Shown here: positions 48,669 to 61,450 of the stretch, piece after piece
Numbering within the stretch: position 1 is the stretch's first letter
Layout: every line of letters begins with the position of its first letter
Origin: Tubiluchus corallicola
Taxonomy: Eukaryota > Priapulida > Priapulimorpha > Priapulimorphida > Tubiluchidae
Direction: 5' to 3'
NCBI GenBank assembly: GCA_030141605.1
Contig: JAQGDQ010000232.1
Location: forward strand, 1-64,000
Length of the DNA: 64,000 nt
Made by a program: the position numbers and the translations under genes
The notes under the pieces: generated by a model
Told to the model about the DNA's origin: nothing
Seen by the model: the letters and a program-made list of their open reading frames with translations, nothing else
Databases searched by the model: none

Positions 48669-50421
48669 ATTCATTGATATATAAATGCATTCGTTTTGTT
48701 TTCCATTACAACTCTTTCTAGATAACAACTTAATGCGGGAGACTAAATTAATGTCATTATAAATACCACTAAACTTGGCTTAAAAGTGGCTTGCTAGATC
48801 ATTGGAATGAAATATTTCATAAAAAACAAAGTGAAATAACTTAACAAAAATATCAATATTAACATCAAAAGCAAAGAACTTTTTATATTAGGATAAAGCT
48901 AATACGGCATATACATGCATAAACAACTGCAAAAAAGAAGTTCTGGAATCCTACAAAACAAGCAGGAAAAACTGATCTTATGGAACAAAGTCAAGACAGA
49001 CTTATGTATCCAGAAAATATTAAAATTTTATAATGGTATATTAATTTTATAATAATACTACTATTCTAGCAAGACTATTTATTCTGGTATAATAATTTCC
49101 CTCCACGAATTTATACTATTATACCTCCTTACACTGCTGTACCTACTTGTACCAATAATGTTGCGAATGTACAACAGCATATAAAAAGACCATAAGTAGA
49201 CCATGTAATGTAACAAAAATCTAAAGCCTCGAAACTTTATGAGACATGCATTCAAAATGTTAGGGAACTATAATTTTGTACACAGTACACTGGATGCAAA
49301 ATGCACAGCAATAATAATCCAGTGTAAGAGAAATAACTTTTAATACTGTTTATTATAAAGCTGCAACTGAAATGGTAATTCGTAAAGAAAAACATAAGTG
49401 ACATGACATTTTATGCAATGGTTCATCGTTTGTGTTATGTGTCATCATAATATCTGCACTTAACCACAGACTTTTGTATTTGTACTATGCTTAAAAAACT
49501 ATACATTTATAAATCTAGTAATGTAATATAGCTCTTCAGCTGAATTTAGTTGTATTACATAAAAGATTAATTTGTGCACACTTTCTAATTTGCAAGCATA
49601 ATATTTTGAGTGCTTGTGCAATTCACAAATAAGTCATAACAAGAGAAAACTCCCTTCTGACGAGCGTTGAGATGGAATGGAGTGCACTGTCGCAGTACTG
49701 ATGCCACCCATCAGCAGTACACCACTTCCTAGCTAACATCCAAATTAACATTTTAACCAAAATCTTGACTTGTAACTCCAAAAACTAATTCGATTATTAT
49801 GTTTGTTCAATATGAGTGCTGAACATAAGTGGATAAACTCTAGAAAGTACTGTTATACCAGCATTAATAATATTATTATGGTTATATTCGCTTGAATCAC
49901 CATTGATAGACCAAGTTACACAATGCAGTAATACTGGGCACACTACTGAATGATGTGTACAACATAAGGTAAGCAACATGGCTGCACACTTTTGTTGAAT
50001 GTTTTTGAACACTCAGAAAGTATTAAGCAATATCTTTTTAAAAGTTATGTTTTACAATTATATCAACTTTAGAAGCATATTAGCCACTCCAAATTGGGGG
50101 AAGGGTACGTCTAATTTAATTAATTTGTGGTCAACCTGTGCTTACCACTAGCTTAAAGATAATACAAAAAAATGCGGTCACAGTGGATGTGAAAGTCGAA
50201 TGTGTAAATATCTTAGTCAAATATACATATAATGCATGCTTACTTGTGCATTGATTATAATAAAATATAGATATTCCATTCAGAGCTCCAGACAATAACA
50301 AAAATCAATGTCACATTCACAGGGCAGCTGACAAAAATGATATTTACATCCTCAGTGATAAATATGACCACAATTCCTCTCAATCCAAAACCACACGCCA
50401 AAACTTGCAGTCGAATCATAA
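48669..50421. other. Convergent intergenic region CFAP45 / GABPA
   Basis: This is AT-rich sequence between two converging genes, and I see no gene. The GABPA 3' UTR (minus strand) probably enters from the right; plus-strand TTTATT at 49349-49354 is one candidate minus-strand poly(A) signal, about 1.1 kb from the GABPA stop. Confidence 0.5.
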
Positions 50422-53400
50422 CTATGATGACCCCGGGATGATAACACTTTCGTCCTTTTTCGAATATGTTGATTTCACCCGCTGTATTTTCTTCTGCTCA
50501 CAGTCCATCACTAATCGATTGAGTTCAGCGGCAGAATAACCAATTAACTGCTTGAGATCGCAGACAAACTTGTAAACAAATCGATTGCCATGGACCTTGC
50601 TTATCATGTCGCCATCATAATAGTACCTGTAATCCGGAAATGACACCTCTAATCATAATTCACCGAACAGCACATGGTGGAACCACAAAAATATATTTGT
50701 CCCCATACTCACTACAGTATCTTAAATCACTAATATAAACTGTAATCACATGGTGATATTATATTAACTGTAATAACACCATTACTGCCAAATTTCTTAA
50801 CTCAGGCAAGCTGAGTGGCTACACGTTTTTGAAAAATTTATTTTGTGCTTCATTTTCTGCTAAACTTTCAACCAGCGTGTTACAACTAAGTAACAGAATG
50901 AACATCACAGATATTAACAGGAAAACAAATCGACTGCAAGAACTACAAAAAACTTGCTATCCATTGCTGTTTTAATTTGTTTTCTTTTTTACATGGTAAC
51001 ATTTACAACAAAATTTTAAATTGCTTGAAGTTTAAAGTTTTTAACTTAATAGAAATCTGGAGCTTTTGCTTAAGTCCTTATATTACAGGATAACTAAACA
51101 TGATCCTTGTGAGCATGTGAGATCTTCTGCTCTTGCTATCTCACGCTTTTGAAATAAATTATAAAATAAATTGCCACTTGCCTTAAAGATTGAAAGCCAG
51201 ATAACTTTTACCATCTTATTTAGTTTAGTGGACTTTAAAGAGTGAGATTAGCATAATCAAGTTATCTTAAAACACTGCATCAGACTAGGGACAATTAGTT
51301 CAGGGACATCTGGTACTTTAGTGAGCTTCTGAAGCTAATCCCCACAAGACTGATAAAGTTTTTAAAATAATCTTCATTTGTGTATGTTCCAAATTGTTTG
51401 CTTTTCTTACTTTAAAGTACACGTACATATATATTAATATGAAATACAGCAAATAACAAAAAAAACAACACAACATTATAACAAAAAATTTTCTTGCTTA
51501 TAAAAAAGTAAGAAAAAAATCACACCTCAAGGCTCGTGACAGCTTCTCGTAGTTCATGTTTGGTTTGTTCTTGCGCAAACCCCACAATTGAGCAACCATC
51601 TCTGGATTAGAGAGTTTAAATTCTCCATCATCACCAACCCAATGTATGCACTCCCTGGAATCCTTGTCTGTTAATAACTCTAGTAAGAACTGCCATAACT
51701 GAATTTGGCCATTGTTACCTAAAACAAATAAACATGCATATATCAAATTATGCAGGGTTAAATCAATTTTCAGGTTCAATCAGTTTAAAATATAAATTGC
51801 GAAAATTAGTTGATTAGGGCCTTGACTTTCCAAAACAACTTAGAGAACAAAACAGCATAACAAGTGCCGCAAGATGTGAGTGAGCATCAGAATGTCTTTG
51901 CTAAAATGTGAATCAAAAAAAGAAAAGCTTTCCAGGAAAATCCTGTTTGCTAGTTCAAATTAAAATTAATTAACATTATACAAAGGTTTTCTCACAGAAG
52001 TTGGGGGGTGAAGTGTCTTACAAAAACCAAATAAATCAAAGAGCATAAGTAATTAATTTTTGTTGGAGAAAACATTAGAACAAATGGTCATACCAGAAAT
52101 CAAACCGAAATGTTGGGTTAAGTGTGCCCAATCAAAAAGAAGGTAAAGTCAACAGGTTCGATGGATAATTATTGCTGTCAAATGTCAACCCAATTCAAAT
52201 AGCGCTAACAATGCATTTCATAATCCTTTAGAATTTACAAATGATATGCCTTTGAAACAAATTGCTAGAATTTTCCTTCAAAAATTTAGGGATGGCAAAA
52301 AAAATTTAAGGCACATAAATGAAATTAATGAACTCTGTTTCACAATTGCATTAAAACCTACACTTGTAAAGCACGGCAAAAAGGAAGACTTGTTTAACTC
52401 GAGTTGTTAAAAAATTAAAAACATAATAGTTTTCAATTTGTCAATTACAACATAACCACTTAAGTCGAGTACCAATAAAATGAAGAGAACTGTTAGCATT
52501 TAGAAAAGATTCAAATAATTTTAGCTCAAATTGAAAATCTGCTAACTTTTCTAAAACTGCTTTTGAAACTGATATCACGCACCAAACATATCCAAAAGCA
52601 ATCAATTTCCATATATACAAAAAACATCACAATTGTTGAAAATGTTTTATGGTTAAACTGTTAGTAGGTAATAGTTACCTGTGCGATTACCCGGTGAAGA
52701 TGTGTGATAACCAGTCTTACATAATCTCAGTTTATTTGACTGACCAACTTTACAGTACTGACGTAGTTTAGGTTCATTCACAGTGTAAACTTGCGGTTGA
52801 GCTTGTATTACAGCTAGAAAAGTTTTCCGTACAGTTAAAGATACAAAAGCTAGAAGTGCAACAATTTTTAAACTTGACTTAAGTCAGTATAAGAGAAGCA
52901 ACAAAAAAATCTGAATACGAATGTAATGAAATATAATATTCTCACGTTTTCTATATAATTTTGAGTTTACATGTCGCAAATATGTGGTCAATAATATGCA
53001 ACACTACATTCAGTCAATTTCAACCTGTTGAAATGTTTGTTTTAGGGTTTAAGTCAAACATTTACACATTTCAGTTCAGGGAACCGACGCAATGGTGAAT
53101 ACCTTACTTAAATATTCGCCAAAAATCCAAGTTAAATACAAAAAAACTTGTACCTGTGTGGCTATAATAGACCTTAAACTTTAGTATAAAATATTAGTAC
53201 AATTAATACATTTAAGCTGCAAAATTTATTCACATATGCCATCCAGTGTAGTAATCAAGTATTTTAGCTCAAGTCCAAATCGAGTCCCGTCCAAAGTCAT
53301 TAGGGTTCAAAGCACAAGTCTAAGTCAAGTCTCAAATCATTACATCCTAGTCTGAATTAAGTCTGGAGCCATTAATCCAAAATCTAAGCAAAAGTCTCGA

Positions 53401-56400
53401 GCCATTTCGCACGTCTGAGTTGAGTCCCAAGTAATGTTCATGAGGTCATGTTCAACTTTAAATTACATTTTAAGTCAAAGTAATCCAAGATTTATTCAAT
53501 TCTGAAGTCCTGTTTAACAGTATTAAGCTATTTGTTGGTTATTTTGCTTACTACCATACTAAATTTATCGAGTAATGTTTTCAATTACATCACTGTAAGA
53601 AAATTAAATTACAATTTTTTCTAAACAGAATACAAAATAAAATAGTTATTGCACATTAGATCTTTTTAAATTTCAAGTTAATGAAAACTAAGCATTCAAA
53701 AGGTGTGTTTAACTTCAAATCAAAACATCTCTAAAGGCTTACCAACAAATTTACACTTTCGTAGCAGTTCTAAATGTGTCCAGAAGATATCACCATCATC
53801 ATGTGGAACTAATGTCCTAAATTCATCATGTGTGAGCTCACACAGCTAAAAACAATCAGAAAAATTTGTCAGTCTCCAACTTACCGAAGACAAGTGGACC
53901 TAAAGATGCTAATAATGCTGAGTAAACCTCAGCTAACGTAATAATAATAATGAAAAAGTTGAGATTGTTAAAAAAGACTTGGCATTTGCAATATGTGTTT
54001 GGAATTCATCACATTTTCTTAAAGTTCTGAAAAAATGTAAATTTAATTATGCAAGACAGATATTTAGACTTTTTCAGACAGGGGACACACGGAATTTTGA
54101 TTTAAATTAATTTACAAATGTTGAGATGTGAGAACATCAGCATCTGTAAATTCATTTAAATCTAAATTAGATGGACACATCCGTTGAAATTTAATCATCG
54201 TGCTAATAACAAGGATGCTGGATCACATATTATGATGAGAAAACTTGCCAGTGCAACCGCCTAAGTGTTGATGATAATCTAATATATGTGGAATTTGTCT
54301 CAATTACAGTGGAAGTATTATTTATATCAAAAGCTATATTTATAATTACTGGAGATTTACTACTACGACAATTCTATGATCGATCTTTTCACAGAACATA
54401 TGTGCTTATACTTCACATTAAGCTTAACACAACTGTTATAAGGTAGCAAAAACTAATGAATTTGTATCGTTTGGTTTTTGTGACTATAATACTAACACCA
54501 TGATATGTTACTGCTTTACAAATCTGGCTACTGCACTGTTATGCGGTAAAAGAGTTCTCTATTTAAAACTTAGAAAAGGTAGTGTTACTGAGAAACTTAA
54601 ATTGAAAGTTAAAATTTTTTTTAATAATAGAGGTTCTTCAACAGGTTTTAGTGCAGGAGAATACCTTTTTGCCAGTCATGTTAAAATTACTTGTGTCAAC
54701 ACCAATCACACCAAACTGTTTGATGGCCCAGTTTAACCAATATTTTACATCACTCTCTGTCCACTTTTCTGGATCTGAAAGATATATAAAATAATCACTT
54801 AATTGTTAAGTAATTAAGTGGCTTGTTCTGAATCTATATAGATATATGCACCTAATATGAACAAGTTTATCCAGCATAAATGCAATTACAATTAAAATAG
54901 GATAAGTGCAAGATGATGTCGATGTTGTTTTGAAATCACTCTATTTAGAATTTAGCAATTGTGATTGTGAGACTGTTATTTCACATTTTTCTCCAGCCCA
55001 CTATGAAATCACGTGGAATTTTTGTTATAGATAATGAAATTTAACTTAGCTTCCAATACCAATTCCACACGTTATGGAAAAAACCTGGCTTCTGATCGCT
55101 TTTTTCAACACACAGTCTTTATTTTAAATTTCATCTAAAGTATCGAATAAGTTTGTTATAGAGAACAAATAAACACGTACGTAAACAAATAAAGATGCTT
55201 TAATTATTTAGTTAATTACAGGTACAAGAAAGAGTATTTAATGATATTAAGTATTCTTGGTACCTTGTGGGGTTCGCCGAATTATGAGATTATCACGAAA
55301 TTCTTCTGATACTGTCCATCGAGTGACGTTTGACGAATCTTCTGAAACTACCATCATCTTTTTGTTCTCCAAACCTTCAACTATCCAGAAAAAGAACAAA
55401 GAACATAATAAAGTAAATTAATTATGTGTTTTAATGTACACTAAAAAATTTTTGTACTTAATACGTTGTTTGCCTCAAAGAATAAATATTTCTTAATGTG
55501 ACACAAAAAAGCCCAGAACTGTCCAGCCAAGACATTCCATTTGCAAGTCTGGTTAATGAGTAGTATCAAGGAAAGGACACAGAAGCAAATTTTGCACAAA
55601 AGTGAAGAAAGATTTCTAAAACAAGAAGTTATATGACACCAGCACATTTTAGTCACTATAATGACTACTAAATAAAAAACAGGAAATTTATTTATGAAAC
55701 TACTTTCGCCTTATCTGTCTGTAACTTTTCCCCCAAAACATCCTTTGACCATCCGCTAAGTAAAAGTATTAGCAAACTAATTTGTAAAGCTAATGACGCA
55801 CCAGCTTGAGTAATGGCACCAGCTGGAATTTCTATTTCATCTTCTGCCGGTTTTAATACATCGACGATATTTATTCTTGGCTTTTCACCTGAAAAAATTA
55901 TAGGAAAATAAGAAAATTTTACAGTTTAACATTTATGAAACAATTTACATTTGTGCAATATTCTACAGTAAATATAGACTTAAATGCTGGACATGCACAG
56001 ACAGAAACCCATAACCAGCAATAACGATCAATACTTCAAAAGTGTGTTGCTCAAGAGGGGTTTCTGCTTAACAATCAAATGCAGAGTTTACTCAACAAAT
56101 ACAATAGAATTTGTATTAAAACATGGCACCCATTGTTGCCTGACAATTTGCAGGAGACTAGCAGGCACAGCTTGCTTAAATATGACTGCCAACAAACACA
56201 ACTTGTGTTGAACAAGTGCGAACTGTGAAAACTGTTAAAACCAAATCATGAAGCAAAGGTAAAAACACGGCTTTCTACATACGAAATGAAAAACAAGACA
56301 GCAGTGAAAGGCATAAATCCATTACGACTTTCAAGCAACTCCTACAGATTAAAAATGCTTCAAAATAGCATTTAAATGAGTGTAGTTTGTTCTACATCAA

Positions 56401-58153
56401 ACCAAGAAACTTGTATGACTCATTAATAGCTATCTTTCGCACTAAAAAATAAATATGGCTAACGTTTTTAAATATAATGCAACTACAATTGTCAGCAAAT
56501 TGGTGTCTTATAGTGACAGTGGTGATCAATAGTTACTGGAAGTTTCAAGATAAAACTGTGATGAGCATGCAAAAAAATTAAAATTGTAAGCTCTAAGGGC
56601 AAAAAGTGGAGTTAGCTCAGCAACAGTTACTTTAATGTCCAGAAACAAATGTACAAGTGCTCACCTATTGGCTGTATAAGTTCCACATTAATCTGGACCA
56701 TTCCTTCACCTTGGACGCACTGATTCACTAAATTCTTGTCAGCATCCAACTGAAATTACATTCAATTTTATATTTTATTAAATTCTGCTTCGTGTATTTT
56801 GCTTATAGGTTTATCTACACAAAAAGTAATGTACTTTCATACCTGCTGTTCATTTTGCAAAAAGAATTCGTAGTCGGTAAGCGATATACCAAGACGATCT
56901 TCTAAGCTAGTTCGTAGTGAATTTAATGGCTCTGTAATGTCCATCTGCTGTGCGATTACACTAGCAACATTTGGTTCTCTACACGAATATTGAAAATATT
57001 GAAAATTTTCTATAAGTGCAACATACTAAATTGATAAGCAAAAATGTGTTGGAATATCAAAAGTGGTGATACAAGTGGATCAATTTGGATGTGCCAGAAG
57101 TGAACAAAATTCCACTGTGCATAATTTTAGCGTTTACACATATGAACTGACAGGTAAGTAAAGCTGGATATCATAAAAATTTCGCACCACGGTATGCTGC
57201 AATATGTCAAAACGAATATAATGTAGTAAAATCAGCAGCTATACAAAATTATGTAAATAAATAATATTGAAGTATTAATATTAATGTAATAAATTAGTTA
57301 ATGTAATATACTTATTGTATCAGTGATCTTGAAATAATTGGGGAACAGTAAATCAGTAACGTAAGAATCTATAAAAGTCTTTGCATTTAAATTTATGGCC
57401 AAGCTTATGGAAACCAAATTCTAATCACCACTCATTAATCTCTCCCTTCTAAGTTTCACCACTGTTGAATTGATTCAGCTTAATGAGTGCATAATTCATG
57501 GGTAAATGCACATAAACAAAAAAAAAACATTAAACTACAAGATATTGACCCGAGATACTTAATCTGTTAGCCTGCAGTCTACAGTGAAACCACATAAGCA
57601 GTAAACACACATAATTTTATGAATTAGTTTTGAACATCTACGGGCAGATTTCTAACTGCTAGTAATAAAATGAAAAAGTGTAATTTATAACACTCCTCAG
57701 TGGTGTACGTGTATCGGTTCAAACTGTTTGACTAAAGGACCGTAGTATACCGGCATATCGACTCAACCTTACAGGTAAGATGTGAAACTAATAAAGAACA
57801 AAAAATTAGTACGTGAATTTCTAAATCAAACCTATGTAACTGGATCTATAAAACGTAGCATTATCTATAGCATCCTCGGTGTTCACAATTGAATACTTTT
57901 AAAAAATCATCAGCAATATTTTCAATTTTAACTTATCCAAGTATTAAGTATGTATACACTTGCTTACTGTTTCAAAAACTGAAACAAAGTGTACGGTTTA
58001 ACTGTTCAATATTCTATTAATATTAGTTGTTACTGACCCAACCAATAAATCTTGTGATTCTGGTTCCTCAATGCGTAAGTGTTTTTCACCCAATTCTTCA
58101 TTATTAGCATCTTCATCTTCTGCAATGTCATCAGTGTCTAATTCTCGTTTCAT
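50422..58153 (-). CDS. GABPA: ETS transcription factor GABP alpha subunit
   Basis: This is the DNA-binding subunit of GABP (NRF-2), a nuclear ETS factor that pairs with ankyrin-repeat GABP-beta and activates many housekeeping and mitochondrial genes. Exons in transcript order: 58038-58153, 56843-56978, 56665-56749, 55802-55888, 55264-55380, 54665-54774, 53743-53845, 52679-52813, 51526-51718, 50422-50626. All phases join for 428 residues (human 454). The N-terminal ubiquitin-like GABP-alpha domain spans about residues 45-125 ([18 protein letters not shown]). The Pointed/SAM domain spans about 180-250 ([26 protein letters not shown]). The ETS domain spans about 300-385 ([43 protein letters not shown]). 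The following beta-binding helices are kept ([18 protein letters not shown]). Start: ATG 58151-58153 opens the first coding exon, 15 bases after its acceptor. The human C-terminal tail after CEQKK is replaced by a short unrelated tail. Long introns hold no recognised genes. Confidence 0.95.
53269..53440. repeat. CAAGTC/GAGTC-rich low-complexity tract
   Basis: The short motif aagtc (with variants gagtc, aagtct) recurs about every 10-20 bases through a GABPA intron, giving a degenerate simple repeat. It has no coding frame and no terminal repeats. Confidence 0.6.
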
Positions 58154-58168
58154 TTTTAAGTCAATTAT

Positions 58169-60144
58169 CTGAAAACATAAGCATTATCTTAGGCTCGTTG
58201 TCACACAAACAAAGGTGTAAGAAGCAAGCCAAAACCAATAATCAGTAAGCCGATTTCCGAGTTTTGCTATTCATTTTTTGAGCTTTGGCAATTATAAAAG
58301 ATTGCATACTCCAGAAATGGACAGGATGGATAAATCTCTCCGTGGCAAAAAACAGTGGCAAAGCGATTGATTATTAGGTTGAGGTAAATACTACACAATT
58401 CCAGTATAATTCGCTTAATAAATCCATGGATAATAAATCTAGCCACTTTAATAATGTGGCTGCTATTGCTGGAACTAAACTATATGATACTTTAACCTAG
58501 TAAAATATGCTGCCTATTGATACCAAACTTCACATTATAAATTCACTTTGTGGGTTGCAAAGACAACAAAGTTCTGATGTAAGACCACATAATTGTCGAA
58601 CATTTCAACTTGAGCTAGATCACCATCTTTGTTTTAAGGACCTCTGCATTTTTTCCACTTAATGATCTTCGACAACAAGACGGCGGTGGCAACGACAACA
58701 AACCAGAAATTACTTTATCAGCTGTTGAAATGTGATGTGCTGGAAACACTGCACCGTGGAATGTAGGACACTGATCATTAAAAATGTGCCATTTTACCGA
58801 ACTCAAGCAAGACATTGAAATACATCTTCAAAAAAATCCACTGAAACAGACCACACTCGACATGTTTTGACTTTAAACTTATCTGCATCCTACTCAGTTG
58901 TCTTGCTTACTTGTTTGCATACATAATTAGCTTAAAATAATAATACGCTAATTCTTGCTGATAAACAGTTGTGTATGAGCATGATAATGACATAAAAAAA
59001 TGAAGGCTGAATCAATGCTGATATAAAAGTTACATTATTGCATTACTCTTATCACATGTAAAGGCATCATAAATATACTGCTTACGTAAAATACGTAAAT
59101 GCATCATAAAATACGTATTGTATGCAAGTTGCTTTAATTATACGATGGCTAACAAATTATAGCAGTTTACGAAGTGCCAAGAGTCTTGGCTTCATAAATA
59201 TATGATACGTACTATATAACATAAAAAAACACTACTTAATAAATCTCTTTGGTCTATAAATCTAACCATTTAATAAAACGATGTAGCTTCACACCAAGTT
59301 ACATTTATTAAGTGGAGTACACTGTATATAGAAAGTTTTAAGGAAATTGTCCCCACCACTTTCAATATCCATCATATACACTAATAAAGCTCAGTAGCTA
59401 ACGAGATATGCAAACGTGTTTAAGAAGTAACGGTGTATTTCATTAGCAGCTTAAGTGATAAAAATACAGCAAGCTAGAACTATACACTACAACAATGTTG
59501 TTGGAATTATAGTAAAAAAAAGCTTAGATGTAAGCCACACATTTATGGAAAAACTCAAGTTTCATGTTCAAGTATAAGAGTTCTAGTTAATGTGTTCAGT
59601 ATATATATATTGTTCTCAAAAGTTTGTATTAATTACAAATTTCGTCTATGAATATTTCATTTTTTACTCATTACAGAAAAATAAAATTCTTTTGGTTCTT
59701 AAAAATTTTGACATTTATTAACTTAATGGACTAACATAAATCATAATAATCTGTATGCAATTGCCATATTAGTGCCATTGTTAAAAAATGTTTTTTAATG
59801 TTTGTGATAATGTACGTTACAAATTCTTATGATATGAATGAATTATATGCAGTAAAAAGCATAATTACACTAATTATAGCATTAGCGATAAGTAAAAGTG
59901 CCTTATGACAAATGAAATTAATAGTAAAATTCATTTTGCAATAATGAAGCATTACGAACTGCTCAAAACGGCTTGAGAGGCCACGTACCACAGATTATAG
60001 CTCTGGATTATACGTGTGACGAGGTCATTGGTGAGAGAATGTTAATTTTTTACGAGGCAGCTTTTTCTCCGCACAGCTTACACCTAGTTTGTTTATGAAA
60101 ATTAAAAGGCCTAGTTTTCTTTCAAGTGTATATACGATACTTAC
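58169..60144 (-). other. Probable 5' UTR intron of GABPA
   Basis: The first coding exon has an acceptor (read on the minus strand, ttttcag) 15 bases upstream of the ATG, so at least one non-coding exon must lie further right. The next good donor on the minus strand is gtaagtatcg at about 60144. The sequence between is AT-rich, and I recognise no gene in it. Confidence 0.5.
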
Positions 60145-60240
60145 TTTTTCCAAAATTTGTTTTGACGACAGTGAATGCGTGGTTGTACTGCTCACTGCAT
60201 CTAAAGTTTTGACATTCCCGAAAATACAAGTACGATAGAA
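60145..60240 (-). other. Putative non-coding first exon of GABPA
   Basis: A strong minus-strand donor (gtaagt) at 60144-60139 follows a stretch (minus strand: gcattcactgtcgtcaaaac) without a competing in-frame start. The right boundary, the transcription start, is a guess. The exon is placed by donor quality and by the ETS-site cluster 120-180 bases to its right. Confidence 0.35.
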
Positions 60241-60358
60241 TACAGGATAAGCTGTGTAACACCGCTAACAATTAATTTATAATAATGACTTCCTCGTTTT
60301 ACCGCGTATATATGAAAACCAGTATTCTAGCAATTATTCCAACAAACAGAAAGAGTTT

Positions 60359-60424
60359 GCGGAAGTTGCGATGTAAATATAAACAATATAATTCAATGGC
60401 GGCCGGATGCTGTTTACCGGAAGT
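60359..60424. promoter_or_regulatory. ETS / YY1-like motif cluster, likely GABPA promoter
   Basis: Three ETS cores lie in 66 bases: gcggaagt (60359-60366), ccggat (60403-60408) and a consensus-strength ccggaagt (60417-60424). A YY1-like atggcggcc is at 60396-60404. The local G+C is higher than the surroundings. The cluster sits just upstream of the presumed first exon of the gene for an ETS factor whose own preferred site is CCGGAAGT. Binding is inferred from motif only. Confidence 0.5.
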
Positions 60425-60479
60425 TTCAACAAAGTTAGCCTCTCATTCCTGAGCTCGTCGGGGTTACTATTATCGTTAT

Positions 60480-60859
60480 TAAATATTGCGTTCTCATCAT
60501 CATCATCCAATGAATCACACGTCCATTAACATGATTCTGCTCACCTCCCTAGGCCAGGACTCCCTGCTCGCCGCAATACCCCAAGTACATTTATTTCTAA
60601 GGATCAATGCTGAAGTGTTTAAATCTTTCTGTGCAAAATCTAAATATGTTAACATTTGTCCTCCTGCAGGTTTTTTAGCTGGTTCTATGGCTTGTTGAAG
60701 AGCTATCTTCACTTTAATATCATCAGGTAGTCTAAGCATATGCCCAATAAATCTTAAACGGCACTTTTTTATTTTTCTTGTCCAAGGTTCTTCTTTTATT
60801 TTTTCATATAGATATTTGTTTGAAATTTTCTTCGGCCATCTAATATTGCATTCTTGCAT
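60480..60859 (-). mobile_element. Non-LTR retrotransposon 3' fragment
   Basis: The minus-strand frame 60859-60515 contains RKIKKCRLRFIGHMLRLPDD, which matches the 'RRLRWIGHVLRM' C-terminal tail seen in many LINE reverse transcriptases, followed by a Lys/Ala-rich stretch. Only the last ~115 codons are left; the reverse transcriptase and endonuclease domains are absent. The minus-strand sequence then runs into gatgatgatgatgagaac (about 60495-60510), a short repeat tail of the kind many LINEs carry. It is a 5'-truncated dead copy. Confidence 0.75.
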
Positions 60860-61169
60860 AATTGTATTTGTTATATTTTGAAATTATTCTTGCACTTTAA
60901 TTTTTTTCAATTTTAATTTTTTGCCATGATACACTATTGTATTTGTGCAATAAAATGAAATTGAATTGAATTGTTATGACGTTAATTAACCTTTATGGCC
61001 ACAGTTAGTCGGCTACCTCAGTAAGGTAACTAGAGTTACAGCCACTTTGTAGAAGAACAGGTCCACTTCAATGAACAGATATTTTAGCCTTTTAAGATTG
61101 GCATTATTAAATTTGTTGTAACTTATAAGAACAGCTACGGCGACGAAGAAAGCAACGATTGTAAAGATA

Positions 61170-61450
61170 ACTATGATAACATTAATGATTGTGAAACAAT
61201 GTATAAGTGGCAACATAATCAGCAACCGTAGAAACGACAAGAATGGTGCTGACAATAACATCAACATGACTATTACAATGATAACAGTAGCAGCAATAGC
61301 AGCAACAACAATAACATTAATAGCAACAACAACAATGACAATGAGGATGATGACAATAATGACGACAACAACAACAACCTCAACATCAACAACAACAACA
61401 TCAGCAGCAGCAACAACAAAACAGCAACAATAACAACAACAAAACAGCAG
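61170..61450. repeat. AAC/ACA-rich trinucleotide repeat tract
   Basis: A long imperfect (AAC/CAA/CAG/ATG)n tract grows purer toward 61340-61460. It opens several long but artificial frames on both strands (poly-Val/Leu or poly-Thr). Confidence 0.92.

Noticed and set aside
58615-58815. 66-codon minus-strand frame in a somewhat GC-richer patch of the GABPA 5' intron
   Set aside because: No similarity to a known family and no splice or promoter context; it may be a decayed repeat.
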